In this document: positions 52,846-61,667 of the stretch, piece after piece
Layout of the letters: every line of letters begins with the position of its first letter
Position numbering within the stretch: position 1 is the first letter of the stretch
Origin: Phyllobacterium endophyticum
Lineage (GTDB): Bacteria; Pseudomonadota; Alphaproteobacteria; Rhizobiales; Rhizobiaceae
Reading direction: 5' to 3'
DNA: 64,000 nucleotides
Assembly: GCF_003010935.1 (NCBI RefSeq)
Contig: NZ_PGGN01000001.1
Span: 1,612,001 to 1,676,000 of the forward strand
Program-made: the position numbers and the translations under genes
Notes under the pieces: model-generated
Database searches by the model: none
What the model was told of the DNA's origin: nothing
Seen by the model: the letters and a program-made list of their open reading frames with translations, nothing else

Positions 52846-54093
52846 TCAATCCTCCTGCGTGGCCTCGCTGAGCGGATGCAGTTGGAATGTCTCGGGCGTC
52901 TGCGGCCGGTCATGCGGGCGGATGGCAAAATCGGGCCGTTCCGAGGGGGCTTGCGACGCGCGGCGCAGGCTGCGCCAGAACGCGTAGCTTCCATAAGCCG
53001 CGTAGCTGATCGCCATCGTAATGAAGAATCCTGTCGGCCCGTTCAAGTCCATCAGCCGTCCTGCGATTTGCGGACCGATCATGCTGCCAACGCCGTAAAC
53101 AATCAGCAGGCCACTCGATATCTTGACGAATTCGCTTGGCTCGGCGAAGTCATTGGCGTGTGCTACGTTGAGCGAATAGATGGGAAACAGCACCGTGCCG
53201 AAGGCGAACATCAGCGTGTAGATCACCCAAGGCGTGGTGGGCTGTACCATTATCATGGTCAGCGAGATCGCCACGCCACCGATCCCGGCCACAACCATCA
53301 CGTAACGCCGGTCGACAAAGTCCGAGATGCGACCGATCGGATATTGGAAGATTGCTCCGCCGATCATCGAACTCGCGATCATAGTCGCAATGCCAAAGGT
53401 AGAGAGGCCGATCTCCCGCCCGTAAATCGCTGAAAGGAAGTTCCATGCGCCGGCGATGATCCCCGCCAGGAGCGAGCCGATCAACGCGGCTGGCGATTTT
53501 CGGTAAAGTCCGGGTAGATCAAGCGACACCTGTGTCAGCGGGCGAGGCGATTGGGCATTTGAAAGACCTGTCGGCACCAGGGCGCTCGCATAGATCAAGG
53601 CTCCAATCATGAACAGGACCTGTGTCGACGGGTCGCCAAACGGCAGGATATATTGGCCGACGAGCAGACCTATCATCGATACTATCATGTAGATCGAAAA
53701 GACCATGCCGCGCGTCGAGTTCGTAACGCGTTCGTTCAACCAGCTCTCGATCACCATGTAGCTGCCTGCGAGCGAAAACCCGGCCAGTGCCCGGAACAGG
53801 GTCCAGGCCCAGGGGTCGATTATCAGGCCATGCATCAGCATCGACATGCTCAGAAGAGTGAGGAGCACTGCAAAGACCCGTACATGGCCAACGCGCCGCA
53901 CAAGACGCGGGACGATGATGCAGCCGCCGGTGAATGCGAGTGCGTAGCCGGTTCCAAGCCAGCCGACCGTGGTCGGCGACCAGCCTTCCATGCCGGCGCG
54001 CAGGGGGAGCAGGATTCCCGCCAGACCCCCTGCCGTCAGCATCAGAAATGTGCTGGTCAATAGCGCCGCAATCGGCAAGAGCTGGCGAAACAT
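52846..54093 (-). CDS. MFS transporter
   Basis: 415 residues from ATG 54093 (AGGAAA six bases upstream); an in-frame ATG 54135 would add 14 polar residues. Twelve membrane segments. The helix 2-3 loop is VPRLVRRVGHVRV, and the N-terminal half has GGLAGILLPLRAGMEGWSPTTVGWLGTGYALAFTGGCI; the middle loop (PLTQVSLDLPGLYRKSPAALIGSLLAGI) and helix 8-9 loop (IGRISDFVDRRYVMV) fit the YcaD-like group. Substrate unknown. Soluble tail of about 40 residues ends in HPLSEATQED. Confidence 0.88.
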   Translation of the reverse strand: MFRQLLPIAALLTSTFLMLTAGGLAGILLPLRAGMEGWSPTTVGWLGTGYALAFTGGCIIVPRLVRRVGHVRVFAVLLTLLSMSMLMHGLIIDPWAWTLFRALAGFSLAGSYMVIESWLNERVTNSTRGMVFSIYMIVSMIGLLVGQYILPFGDPSTQVLFMIGALIYASALVPTGLSNAQSPRPLTQVSLDLPGLYRKSPAALIGSLLAGIIAGAWNFLSAIYGREIGLSTFGIATMIASSMIGGAIFQYPIGRISDFVDRRYVMVVAGIGGVAISLTMIMVQPTTPWVIYTLMFAFGTVLFPIYSLNVAHANDFAEPSEFVKISSGLLIVYGVGSMIGPQIAGRLMDLNGPTGFFITMAISYAAYGSYAFWRSLRRASQAPSERPDFAIRPHDRPQTPETFQLHPLSEATQED

Positions 54094-54188
54094 ATGATTT
54101 TCCTGCGTTTCAGCGTTCGAAACTACAGGCTTCAAGCGATCGGCGAGCTTGAAAATACGACACAGCCATTCCAGTTTTGCGCCAAGGT

Positions 54189-55016
54189 CTAATCCGTTAG
54201 CGCACGCAGCCGCAACTTCACGTTGACGAAATCACGCCACGCAAAGCGTTTCTGGGCGGGATTTCGCAAAAGGTAGGCTGGATGAAGCGTTGGCATCACG
54301 GGAATCTGGATTCCGGATGCGGTCAGGTGGGTTTTCCAGTTTCCGCGCAGTCGCAAGATACCTTCCGTCGCATTGGTAAGCGCCTTGGCGGCTGGGCCAC
54401 CGAGGGCAACAAGCAGCTTGGGATTGGCGAGTTCGATCTGGCGTTCGAAGAACGGGCGGCAAATCTCCGTTTCAAGCGGCGTCGGCGTGCGGTTGCCAGG
54501 TGGACGCCATGGAATGCTGTTGGCGATATAGACGCTGGTCCGGTCAAGACCGATGGAAGCAAACATGCGATCCAGCAGCTGTCCCGAGCGGCCGATGAAC
54601 GGCACACCTTCAAGGTCTTCTTCGCGGCCCGGAGCTTCGCCCACGAACATGATCGGCGCAGCAGGGTTGCCGTCAGCGAACACAAGATTCTTGGCGGTGA
54701 ACTTGAGGTTGCATCCATCGAACGCTGCAAGTTGCTCGCGCAATTCTTCCAACGTTGCCGCACTCGAAGCAAGCTGCCGGGCCATGGCGATCTTCGCGTC
54801 GTCGGGTACCGAAGCTTTGGCAAGCGTGGTCGGTGCAGGCGGGCGCGCTGCAGTCCCTTCAGGGTTCGATTGCGGATCAGGTATGCGCGGAGCAGGGGCA
54901 GCCGCTGGTGCGCGCCTTGCGGCGGCTTGCGAAAACCGGTCCACAGGTACGTCTACCAGCGGTGTATCAACGCCTGCTTCTGCAAAGAAGTGCAATAGTT
55001 CGCGTATATCGGCCAA
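54189..55016 (-). CDS. Family 4-type uracil-DNA glycosylase, reduced iron-sulphur cysteines
   Basis: 275 residues from TTG 55016, chosen because AGAAGGA sits seven bases upstream and the product then begins MADIRELLHFFAEAGVD like other members; a TTG at 55046 also fits. Pro/Ala-rich spacer, then GCNLKFTAKNLVFADGNP, IMFVGEAPGREEDLEGVPFIGRSGQLLDRM, VYIANSIPWRPPGNRTPTPLETEICRPFFERQI, LLVALGGPAAKALT and MPTLHPAYLLRNPAQK (catalytic HPAxLLR). It excises uracil from DNA. Canonical family 4 enzymes hold a 4Fe-4S cluster by four cysteines; here only two candidates remain and the usual CRPPGNR is WRPPGNR. This variant seems common in alphaproteobacteria. Confidence 0.87.
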   Translation of the reverse strand: MADIRELLHFFAEAGVDTPLVDVPVDRFSQAAARRAPAAAPAPRIPDPQSNPEGTAARPPAPTTLAKASVPDDAKIAMARQLASSAATLEELREQLAAFDGCNLKFTAKNLVFADGNPAAPIMFVGEAPGREEDLEGVPFIGRSGQLLDRMFASIGLDRTSVYIANSIPWRPPGNRTPTPLETEICRPFFERQIELANPKLLVALGGPAAKALTNATEGILRLRGNWKTHLTASGIQIPVMPTLHPAYLLRNPAQKRFAWRDFVNVKLRLRALTD

Positions 55017-55068
55017 TGTGTAATCCTTCTGCCTTTGAACTCGCAAATTGCGCGCGTCAATGCAAGAC

Positions 55069-55680
55069 CTAGGAGGATGGGATACGCGGCTCCTGCACCA
55101 GGTAGAACACTCGCTTGGGTGTAAAATCAGCTATCGGGAAATCAAAGCTTGCACCGAAGCCGGGATCGATTTTGCCGTCCCGAAACACCATGCGATCATA
55201 TGGCTCGAAATTATCGTTGTAAGTGCCATAACCGGTGGAGCGAATAATGCCTCGCTTGTCGCCCGGCTGGTAAAAAGAGAGGCCGTCGCCATAATCGCTC
55301 GGCACGTGCATCTGTTCCTGCAATTCAAACTCGAATTCGACCCAGGGATGACCGCTGCTATTGGTTGCCCGGACACGCAGATAGAACAGAATTCCCGCAT
55401 CTTCGCTCGGGTTGAGCTGCGTGACCTTTTCGGTACGTATGACGAGTGTCGTCGGCACCACGGAAGGAAATTCCTCAGTCAGGATGACGGGATCCTGCAG
55501 CGTTCCCGTGCCACTGATGGAGCGAATGATGAAACCTCCAAGTTCATCCGAGAATGAATAGGGACCGGCAATCCAGATTCTCGGGTCCTCCTGCGCCGAG
55601 GCTCTTGCCGCATAAACGGCGACAAGCATGCACCTGGCGAGCGTACCACCAAGCCCCCGGATCGTGCGGAACGATTTCAT
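55069..55680 (-). CDS. Exported protein of unknown function
   Basis: 203 residues, signal peptide MKSFRTIRGLGGTLARCMLVAVYAARASAQ. The mature part is beta-rich: RIWIAGPYSFSDELGGFIIRSISGTGTLQDPVILTEEF, TLVIRTEKVTQLN, ILFYLRVRATNSSGHPWVEFEFELQEQMHVPSDYGDGLSF, and FEPYDRMVFRDGKIDPG. No family recognised; composition is normal for this genome, and it reads as an immunoglobulin-like or similar beta sandwich. Divergent from the ETF-QO gene; no operon partner. Confidence 0.75.
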   Translation of the reverse strand: MKSFRTIRGLGGTLARCMLVAVYAARASAQEDPRIWIAGPYSFSDELGGFIIRSISGTGTLQDPVILTEEFPSVVPTTLVIRTEKVTQLNPSEDAGILFYLRVRATNSSGHPWVEFEFELQEQMHVPSDYGDGLSFYQPGDKRGIIRSTGYGTYNDNFEPYDRMVFRDGKIDPGFGASFDFPIADFTPKRVFYLVQEPRIPSS

Positions 55681-55768
55681 CAGGCCTCCCTTTGGTCGGT
55701 ATGCGAGACGACGCCTGAATTATGACTGAATCGAGAGGCCACGCAACTCTTGCGCAAACGGATAAATA

Positions 55769-55796
55769 TTGACGTTTACGTTAGAGTAATTATAGA
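55769..55796 (+). promoter_or_regulatory. Probable sigma-70 promoter of the ETF-QO gene
   Basis: TTGACG (55769-55774), 16-bp spacer, TATAGA (55791-55796) in an AT-rich divergent intergenic region. The leader to ATG 55937 would be about 135 nt. Only the match to consensus supports it. Confidence 0.45.
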
Positions 55797-55936
55797 TTTC
55801 ACGATTCGTCGTGGAATGAGGGCAATTGGCCGCATCTGGAGCGCGTGACTGGCTATAACTTACAGCTATTGTTGCGCTACAACGCGTCAAAACACTGCAC
55901 GAAAAGTGCGCCGGGAATGATTATCAGGAGGATTGC

Positions 55937-57604
55937 ATGAGCGAGACAACCGAACTTCCAGAGCGCGAGAGCATGGAGTTTGATGTCGTCATTGTGGGGG
56001 GTGGGCCGGCGGGTCTGTCCGCAGCGATCAGACTCAAGCAGATCAACCCGGAACTGTCGGTGGTCGTGCTTGAAAAAGGTGGCGAGATCGGCGCTCATAT
56101 CCTCTCGGGCGCGGTTGTCGATCCAATCGGTGTCGACAAGCTGCTGCCGGGTTGGCGTGACGAGGACGGCCATCCTTTCAAGACGCCCGTGACGGCGGAT
56201 CATTTTCTGGTTCTCGGTCCCTCCGGCTCGCTGCGCCTGCCAAATTTCGCCATGCCGCCCTTGATGAACAACCATGGCAATTTCATCGTGTCGCTCGGCA
56301 ATGTGTGCCGTTGGCTCGGGACCAAGGCAGAAGAACTTGGCGTCGAGATTTATCCGGGCTTTGCCGGTTCGGAAGTGCTTTACAACGAAAATGGCGCGGT
56401 TGTGGGCGTCGCAACTGGCGACATGGGTATCGAAAAGGATGGCAGCCACGGTCCGGCCTACACACGAGGAATGGCCTTGCTCGGCAAGTACACGCTGATC
56501 GCAGAAGGCGCTCGCGGCTCGCTTGCCAAGCAGTTGATCAACAAATTTCAGTTGGACGAGGGCAAGGAGCCTGCGAAATACGGTATCGGACTGAAAGAAC
56601 TGTGGCAGGTCGATCCGGCGAAGCACAAGCTTGGGCTCGTGCAGCATTCTTTCGGCTGGCCGCTGGATATGAAAACGGGTGGCGGCTCTTTCCTCTATCA
56701 CCTGGAGGATAATACGGTCGCGGTCGGCTTCGTGATGCATCTCAATTACAAGAACCCGTACCTTTCCCCCTTCGAGGAGTTTCAGCGCTTCAAGACCCAT
56801 CCCGCCATTCGCGGCATCTTCGAAGGTGGCAAGCGCTTGGGCTACGGTGCGCGTGCGATCACCGAAGGTGGCTGGCAATCGGTACCGAAACTCTCGTTTC
56901 CCGGCGGCGCGCTGCTTGGTTGCTCGGCCGGCTTCGTCAATGTGCCGCGCATCAAGGGTTCGCATAATGCGATGCTGTCCGGCATGCTTGCGGCTGAACA
57001 TGTCGCGGAAGCAATTGCTGCGGGCCGCAACAATGACGAACTCGTCGCTTATGAGAATGCCTGGCGCTCGAGCGAGATCGGCAAGGATCTCAAGCGCGTG
57101 CGCAACGTGAAGCCCATGTGGTCGAAGCTCGGCACGATAGGCGGCGTCATGCTCGGGGGCATCGATATGTGGCTCAACACGATATTCGGCGGCTGGTCGC
57201 CGTTCGGCACCTGGAAACACGGCAAGAACGACGCGGCTTCCCTTGAACCAGCTAGTAAATACGCCCCGATCGCCTATCCAAAGGCCGACGGCGTCCTGAC
57301 TTTCGACCGCTTGTCCTCCGTGTTCCTGTCGAACACCAATCACGAGGAGAATGAGCCTGTACACCTGATCGTCAAGGATATGGGCCTGCAGAAATCATCG
57401 GAGCTAGACGTCTACTCGGGTCCTTCGGCGCGCTATTGTCCTGCCGGCGTCTATGAGTGGGTGGAAGAGACGACGGGCCCGAAATTCGTGATCAATGCGC
57501 AGAACTGCGTCCACTGCAAGACGTGCGATATCAAGGATCCAAATCAGAACATCAATTGGGTACCGCCACAAGGCGGCGAAGGCCCGGTGTACCAAAACAT
57601 GTGA
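55937..57604 (+). CDS. Electron transfer flavoprotein-ubiquinone oxidoreductase
   Basis: 555 residues, ATG 55937 with AGGAGG upstream. FAD-binding DVVIVGGGPAGLSAAIRLKQ near residue 15; ubiquinone/FAD regions GAHILSGAVVDPIGVDKLLPGW and GGALLGCSAGFVNVPRIKGSHNAMLSGMLAAEH; C-terminal 4Fe-4S site ARYCPAGVYEW and NAQNCVHCKTCDIKDP. It passes electrons from ETF, reduced by fatty- and amino-acid dehydrogenases, to the quinone pool at the inner membrane. Full length and intact. Converges on the EEP-family gene. Confidence 0.96.
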   Translation: MSETTELPERESMEFDVVIVGGGPAGLSAAIRLKQINPELSVVVLEKGGEIGAHILSGAVVDPIGVDKLLPGWRDEDGHPFKTPVTADHFLVLGPSGSLRLPNFAMPPLMNNHGNFIVSLGNVCRWLGTKAEELGVEIYPGFAGSEVLYNENGAVVGVATGDMGIEKDGSHGPAYTRGMALLGKYTLIAEGARGSLAKQLINKFQLDEGKEPAKYGIGLKELWQVDPAKHKLGLVQHSFGWPLDMKTGGGSFLYHLEDNTVAVGFVMHLNYKNPYLSPFEEFQRFKTHPAIRGIFEGGKRLGYGARAITEGGWQSVPKLSFPGGALLGCSAGFVNVPRIKGSHNAMLSGMLAAEHVAEAIAAGRNNDELVAYENAWRSSEIGKDLKRVRNVKPMWSKLGTIGGVMLGGIDMWLNTIFGGWSPFGTWKHGKNDAASLEPASKYAPIAYPKADGVLTFDRLSSVFLSNTNHEENEPVHLIVKDMGLQKSSELDVYSGPSARYCPAGVYEWVEETTGPKFVINAQNCVHCKTCDIKDPNQNINWVPPQGGEGPVYQNM

Positions 57605-57636
57605 TGTGATTGCACGAACAATGCAGCTGCGAGAGA

Positions 57637-58635
57637 TTATTGCTTGGGCTTCTCCAGCATCACAGTTTGCTGGTCCGGACCGGCGTCATCGACGCCGCTG
57701 ATCGAAAAGCGTAACATTAACGGCAAATGGTCCGAGCCGACAGGTGGGAGTGTTTCGACTCGCGTTTGGATAATGCGGTTCGAAACGAGAATGTGATCGA
57801 TTGGCAAGCCAATCCAGCGCGCCCCCCGTGCCAATGTTCCGTTGATAAGCCAGCTCGGGCGCAGCCCCTCGGCTGAGGTCGTCCTGCTGGCGTCGCCGAT
57901 GCTCTTGAGCGTCTGGCTCCAAGACGTAGCGTTGAAATCGCCAGCGATGATCAATGGACCTTGCAGCCGCTCCAGGTACGGGTTGATGGTTGCGACATTT
58001 GCAGCTTGCGAATAGGGCCAAGGCCAGTCCAGGTGAAGCGCCGTGACAATGACGCTACGCCCGCCGAAATCGATGCGTGCAAGACCGATCAGACTATCGA
58101 CACATTGTGGTGTCGTTCCAAGGGCGAATGGCCGGCGGGACAGGATTGCAACGCCGCCAATATGGCTGCGGTTGGAGCAGTAGAGGTTGTAGGGATATCG
58201 CTCCTCTATTCCTTTGAGTCGTGGCCGCCAGGCCGTGGAAACCTCCTGCAGGGTTATGACGTCAGGCGCTTCGCGGGCGATCAACCTGAGAACATCGGCC
58301 TGCCGGCGATTGTCATAGCGCAGGTTCAACTGCATCAGCTTGTATTGTGGCTGAGCCGTTCCGGCTTCGGCCGGCGGGGCCGGAGAGGGTATAAGCACCG
58401 TGCCAAGTGCTGTCAGCGCCAGCACCATTGCCATGAGGCCTTCGCGCCACAATCCCAGGATCAAAGCCGGAACAGCCGCAATAGCCATGAGGATTGCAAG
58501 GTGCATGCGAAAATGGGCGAAGGCGTCGAAGAACGGATGTGCCGCGCCGAAAAATCCGAGCACCAGCGGTACTGAGAACATGACCGGTACCAAAACGGCT
58601 GCCAGTGCCACCCACGATTTGTTCTTTGTCGTCAT
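57637..58635 (-). CDS. Membrane-anchored endonuclease/exonuclease/phosphatase-family protein
   Basis: 332 residues from ATG 58635 (an ATG at 58644 is equally possible; upstream in-frame sequence looks non-coding). Two to three N-terminal membrane segments (WVALAAVLVPVMFSVPLVLGFF, LAILMAIAAVPALILGLW, MAMVLALTALGTVLIP), then an EEP domain facing the periplasm: LMQLNLRYDNRR, DVITLQEVS with the metal-binding Glu, GGVAILSRRPF, VTALHLDWPW, LIIAGDFNATSWS and GSDHLPLMLRF. Catalytic Asn, Glu, His, Asp-x-Asn and Asp-His are all present. Substrate unknown (nucleic acid, phosphoester or inositol phosphate). Confidence 0.85.
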   Translation of the reverse strand: MTTKNKSWVALAAVLVPVMFSVPLVLGFFGAAHPFFDAFAHFRMHLAILMAIAAVPALILGLWREGLMAMVLALTALGTVLIPSPAPPAEAGTAQPQYKLMQLNLRYDNRRQADVLRLIAREAPDVITLQEVSTAWRPRLKGIEERYPYNLYCSNRSHIGGVAILSRRPFALGTTPQCVDSLIGLARIDFGGRSVIVTALHLDWPWPYSQAANVATINPYLERLQGPLIIAGDFNATSWSQTLKSIGDASRTTSAEGLRPSWLINGTLARGARWIGLPIDHILVSNRIIQTRVETLPPVGSDHLPLMLRFSISGVDDAGPDQQTVMLEKPKQ

Positions 58636-58802
58636 GCACTGCATTAAACCGGCAATTGCGACGCAATCAAGATGGATCGCGGATGCACACTTGGTGAACC
58701 TGCAGCGCCGCAGACCGGTGCATCGAGGAGATGGCTGCCCATATTTCAAATATGAACTCGAGCGCCACTGAGTGCTGTCTTGGTCTCTAGGTCCAGATCG
58801 AT

Positions 58803-59249
58803 CTACAGCAGCTTCTTGAGGCCGTTCAATAGTTGATCGTGCTCACCGCCTGTGAGCAGTCCTTCAAGTCTCCCATGCGAATCCTTCCAGATCGGCAGGA
58901 CCAACGATAGCAGCTGCATGCCGGCCGGTGTCAACGCCATGCGGCGGCTGCGCTTGTCTTGAGGGTCGACCGCGACCGAAATCAAACCACGGCGCTCAAG
59001 AGGCTTGAGCGCGGCGGTCAGTGTGGTCCGATCCATCGCCAGCAGGGACGCGACCGAACTCAGATTGGGAGGCGAGGGGCGGTTCAGCGACATCAGCAGC
59101 GAAAACTGCCCATTAGTCAGGTCATACGGCCGCAAAGCTTCATCGAAGCGGCGCGCGAGGGCACGCGCAGCCCGCTGGACCGCAAGGCACAGGCACGTGT
59201 CGCGGACATGGATGGTTGTTTCGTAAGGAACTGAAATCGGCTTTGACAT
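58803..59249 (-). CDS. MarR-family transcriptional regulator
   Basis: 148 residues: LAVQRAARALARRFDEALRPYDLTNGQFSLLMSLNR, then winged helix PNLSSVASLLAMDRTTLTAALKPLERRGLISVAVDPQDKRSRRMALTPAGMQLL. The MDRTTLTAALKPLERRGL recognition helix and DKRSR wing are typical. Divergent from the VOC-family gene, with a perfect palindrome between them overlapping the predicted promoter, so it probably represses that gene and itself. Confidence 0.9.
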   Translation of the reverse strand: MSKPISVPYETTIHVRDTCLCLAVQRAARALARRFDEALRPYDLTNGQFSLLMSLNRPSPPNLSSVASLLAMDRTTLTAALKPLERRGLISVAVDPQDKRSRRMALTPAGMQLLSLVLPIWKDSHGRLEGLLTGGEHDQLLNGLKKLL

Positions 59250-59272
59250 AGCCCATATATGTTGATATCAAC
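59243..59272 (+). promoter_or_regulatory. VOC gene promoter overlapped by a MarR-type operator
   Basis: TTGACA (59243-59248), 17-bp spacer, TATCAA (59266-59271). The perfect 12-bp palindrome GTTGATATCAAC (59261-59272) covers the -10 region. The -35 overlaps the marR start codon. Binding of the MarR dimer here would block both genes. Confidence 0.6.
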
Positions 59273-59326
59273 GTAAAAGTCAAGTCATTTGGCGGAACCC
59301 CCGGATATGGAAATTGGGAGATTAGC

Positions 59327-60094
59327 ATGAGCTATTCAGGAACATTCATCTGGTATGAACTGCTGACTGCGGACCCGCAGGCTGCGGAAGATTTTTACAA
59401 GCATGTCGTTGGGTGGGGAGCCAAGGATTCCGGCAATCCAAGCGTCAAATACACTCTGCTGACCATTGATGGCACGCATGTTGCCGGGCTCATGGCCACC
59501 AATGATGCATGTGTAACTGGCGTCGACGCAATGTGGTCCGGCCACATTCTTGTCGATGATGTCGATGCGATGGTTGCCCGCATCAAGGCTGCGGGTGGCA
59601 AGGTTCACGTGGAGCCCACGGACATTCCCCATACGGGAAGATTTGCCATAGTCGCCGATCCGCAGGGCGCCTCCTTCCAGCTGTTCAAGCCGTTGATGGA
59701 TGATCGCCCGAATGTACCCACGCCGCCGACACCGGGGACGGTCGGCTGGCACGAATTGAACACAAACGACTGGGAAAGTGCTTTCGAATTTTACTCCGCC
59801 CTGTTCGGCTGGACCAAAGGCGAAGCCATGGACATGGGGGCGATGGGTACCTACCAGCTCGTCGAGCGCGATGGGCAGATGTTCGGTGCCATGATGAACA
59901 ATCCGGAGCCCTCGTCCCGGCCGGCCTGGTGCTATTACATTTGCGTCGACGACATCGCCGCCGCTGAATCGCGCATCAACGACAAGGGCGGAAAGGTCGT
60001 CTTCGGACCGGTCCAGGTCCCAGGGGACCAGTGGGTCCTGCAGGCGGTCGATCCTCAAGGCGTGTCATTCGCGCTTCTTGGACCTCGCGCCTGA
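59327..60094 (+). CDS. Two-domain VOC (glyoxalase-like) family protein
   Basis: 255 residues made of two vicinal-oxygen-chelate domains. First: GTFIWYELLTADPQAAEDFYKHVVGWGAKD, VAGLMATNDA, HILVDDVDAMVARIKAAGGKVHVEPTDIP, FAIVADPQGASFQLFKP. Second: GTVGWHELNTNDWESAFEFYSALFGWTKGEAMDMG, WCYYICVDDIAAAESRINDKGGKVVFGP, WVLQAVDPQGVSFALLGPR. Such pairs are often hydroxylase, dioxygenase-like or antibiotic-binding proteins. Control by the adjacent MarR suggests response to a small aromatic or electrophile. Confidence 0.88.
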   Translation: MSYSGTFIWYELLTADPQAAEDFYKHVVGWGAKDSGNPSVKYTLLTIDGTHVAGLMATNDACVTGVDAMWSGHILVDDVDAMVARIKAAGGKVHVEPTDIPHTGRFAIVADPQGASFQLFKPLMDDRPNVPTPPTPGTVGWHELNTNDWESAFEFYSALFGWTKGEAMDMGAMGTYQLVERDGQMFGAMMNNPEPSSRPAWCYYICVDDIAAAESRINDKGGKVVFGPVQVPGDQWVLQAVDPQGVSFALLGPRA

Positions 60095-60126
60095 GGGACA
60101 GCCAGCGAATGGTCTCACGATTTTCA

Positions 60127-60157
60127 TGGTTGGTGGTTCAGACGGCACCACCAACCA
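60127..60157. terminator. Bidirectional hairpin between VOC and amn genes
   Basis: 10-bp perfect stem TGGTTGGTGG/CCACCAACCA with an 11-nt loop, placed between two converging genes. No clear T-run on either side, so it is a likely but not classic terminator. Confidence 0.55.
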
Positions 60158-60158
60158 G

Positions 60159-61667
60159 CTACTGAAAGGCCATCTCGTAGAAACTGCGCAACTTTCTTGA
60201 GTGCAGTTTCTCCGGGGGCATCTCGGCCAGCTTTTCCAGCGCACGAATTCCGATCTGCAAATGCTGCGCCACCTGCCGTTTGTAGAATTCGGTCGCCATT
60301 CCAGGCAGCTTCAATTCGCCGTGCAGCGGCTTGTCGGAAACGCATAATAGCGTCCCGTAGGGCACGCGGAAGCGAAACCCGTTCGCCGCGATGGTGGCGG
60401 ATTCCATGTCCAGCGCAATCGCCCGTGACTGTGATAGCCGCTTGACCGGGCCGCGTTGATCACGAAGCTCCCAATTGCGATTGTCGATCGTGGCAACCGT
60501 GCCCGTGCGCATGATGCGCTTCAGATCATATCCTTCGAGCCCGGTGATTTCGGCGACTGCCTGCTCGAGCGCCACCTGAACTTCGGCAAGCGCTGGAATG
60601 GGCACCCAGACCGGCAGATCGTCATCCAGCACGTGGTCTTCACGCACATATGCATGTGCCAGCACGTAATCGCCGAGAGCCTGCGTGTTGCGCAGGCCTG
60701 CACAGTGTCCAAGCATCAGCCAGGCATGCGGGCGAAGGACGGCGATGTGATCTGTGATCGTCTTGGCGTTGGACGGGCCGACGCCGATATTCACCATGGT
60801 GATACCGGATCCATTGCTGCGCACGAGATGATAGGCGGGCATTTGCGGCAGCCGTCCAATGGGCACGCCAGATGTCGGGGTGTCATCGCCCGCTTCGGTA
60901 ATCAGATTGCCGGGTTCGATGAAGCGTTCATAGCTGCTGCCACCTTTCGCCATCAGGCCACGAGCCAAGGCGCAGAACTCGTCGATGTAAAACTGATAAT
61001 TGGTGAAGAGCACATAGTTCTGGAAATGCACGGGCCGCGTTGCCGTATAGTGCGAGAGCCGGTGCAGGGAATAATCCACGCGCTGCGCCGTAAAGGGCGA
61101 AAGCGGCATGATACTGTCGAGATCGTCGTTCTCATATTCTCCATTGACGATACGGTCGTCGGTCGCCGCAAGATCCGGCACGTCGAACAAGTCTCGCAAC
61201 GGACGGGTGAAGGCGTCGGCGATCGACGAATCCACATGCGTGCCCTCGAGAAAAGCAAAATGGATTGGAATCGGAGTTGTCGATTCCTGCACCGTTACCG
61301 GTCCGCCATGGTTGCGGATCAGCAGTCGTATCTGCTCTTCGAGGTAACTCTCGAAAAGATCGGGACGTGTGATCGTTGCCGCATATTGGCCGGGAGCCGA
61401 TACATGTCCGAATGCCAGGCGTGAATCGATCTGGGCATAGCTCGACGTGGAAAGGCGCACTTCCGGGTAGAAGGCACGAAAATGCAGCGCATCTCTGGCT
61501 TCGCCCCGTGCCACCATGTCGAATGCGTCGCGCAAAAACTTGGTGTTGCGTTCATATAGGGCGCCCAATGCCTGAACGGCTGCCTTGGCGTCTGTAAATT
61601 CCCGCGCCTGGACATGGTCCGGCATGCTGATGGCGGCGGGCTTCCTGGTTCCGATTCGTTTGTCCAT
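60159..61667 (-). CDS. amn: AMP nucleosidase
   Basis: 502 residues. N-terminal regulatory domain (DAKAAVQALGALYERNTKFLRDAF; YPEVRLSTSSY) and C-terminal phosphorylase-like catalytic domain: VNIGVGPSNAKTITDHIAVLRPHAWLMLGHCAGLRNTQALGDYVLAHAYVR, ALDMESATIAANGFRFRVPYGTLLCVSDKPLHGE. It hydrolyses AMP to adenine and ribose 5-phosphate, adjusting adenylate pools. Length about 490-500 is normal. The start at ATG 61667 is used. Confidence 0.94.
   Translation of the reverse strand: MDKRIGTRKPAAISMPDHVQAREFTDAKAAVQALGALYERNTKFLRDAFDMVARGEARDALHFRAFYPEVRLSTSSYAQIDSRLAFGHVSAPGQYAATITRPDLFESYLEEQIRLLIRNHGGPVTVQESTTPIPIHFAFLEGTHVDSSIADAFTRPLRDLFDVPDLAATDDRIVNGEYENDDLDSIMPLSPFTAQRVDYSLHRLSHYTATRPVHFQNYVLFTNYQFYIDEFCALARGLMAKGGSSYERFIEPGNLITEAGDDTPTSGVPIGRLPQMPAYHLVRSNGSGITMVNIGVGPSNAKTITDHIAVLRPHAWLMLGHCAGLRNTQALGDYVLAHAYVREDHVLDDDLPVWVPIPALAEVQVALEQAVAEITGLEGYDLKRIMRTGTVATIDNRNWELRDQRGPVKRLSQSRAIALDMESATIAANGFRFRVPYGTLLCVSDKPLHGELKLPGMATEFYKRQVAQHLQIGIRALEKLAEMPPEKLHSRKLRSFYEMAFQ

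Noticed and set aside
55877-57364. 495-codon open frame on the minus strand
   Set aside because: It lies antisense to the ETF-QO gene; its composition and lack of any motif mark it as a shadow of a high-GC gene.
60456-61424. 322-codon open frame on the plus strand
   Set aside because: It is antisense to amn, whose product has unmistakable catalytic motifs.
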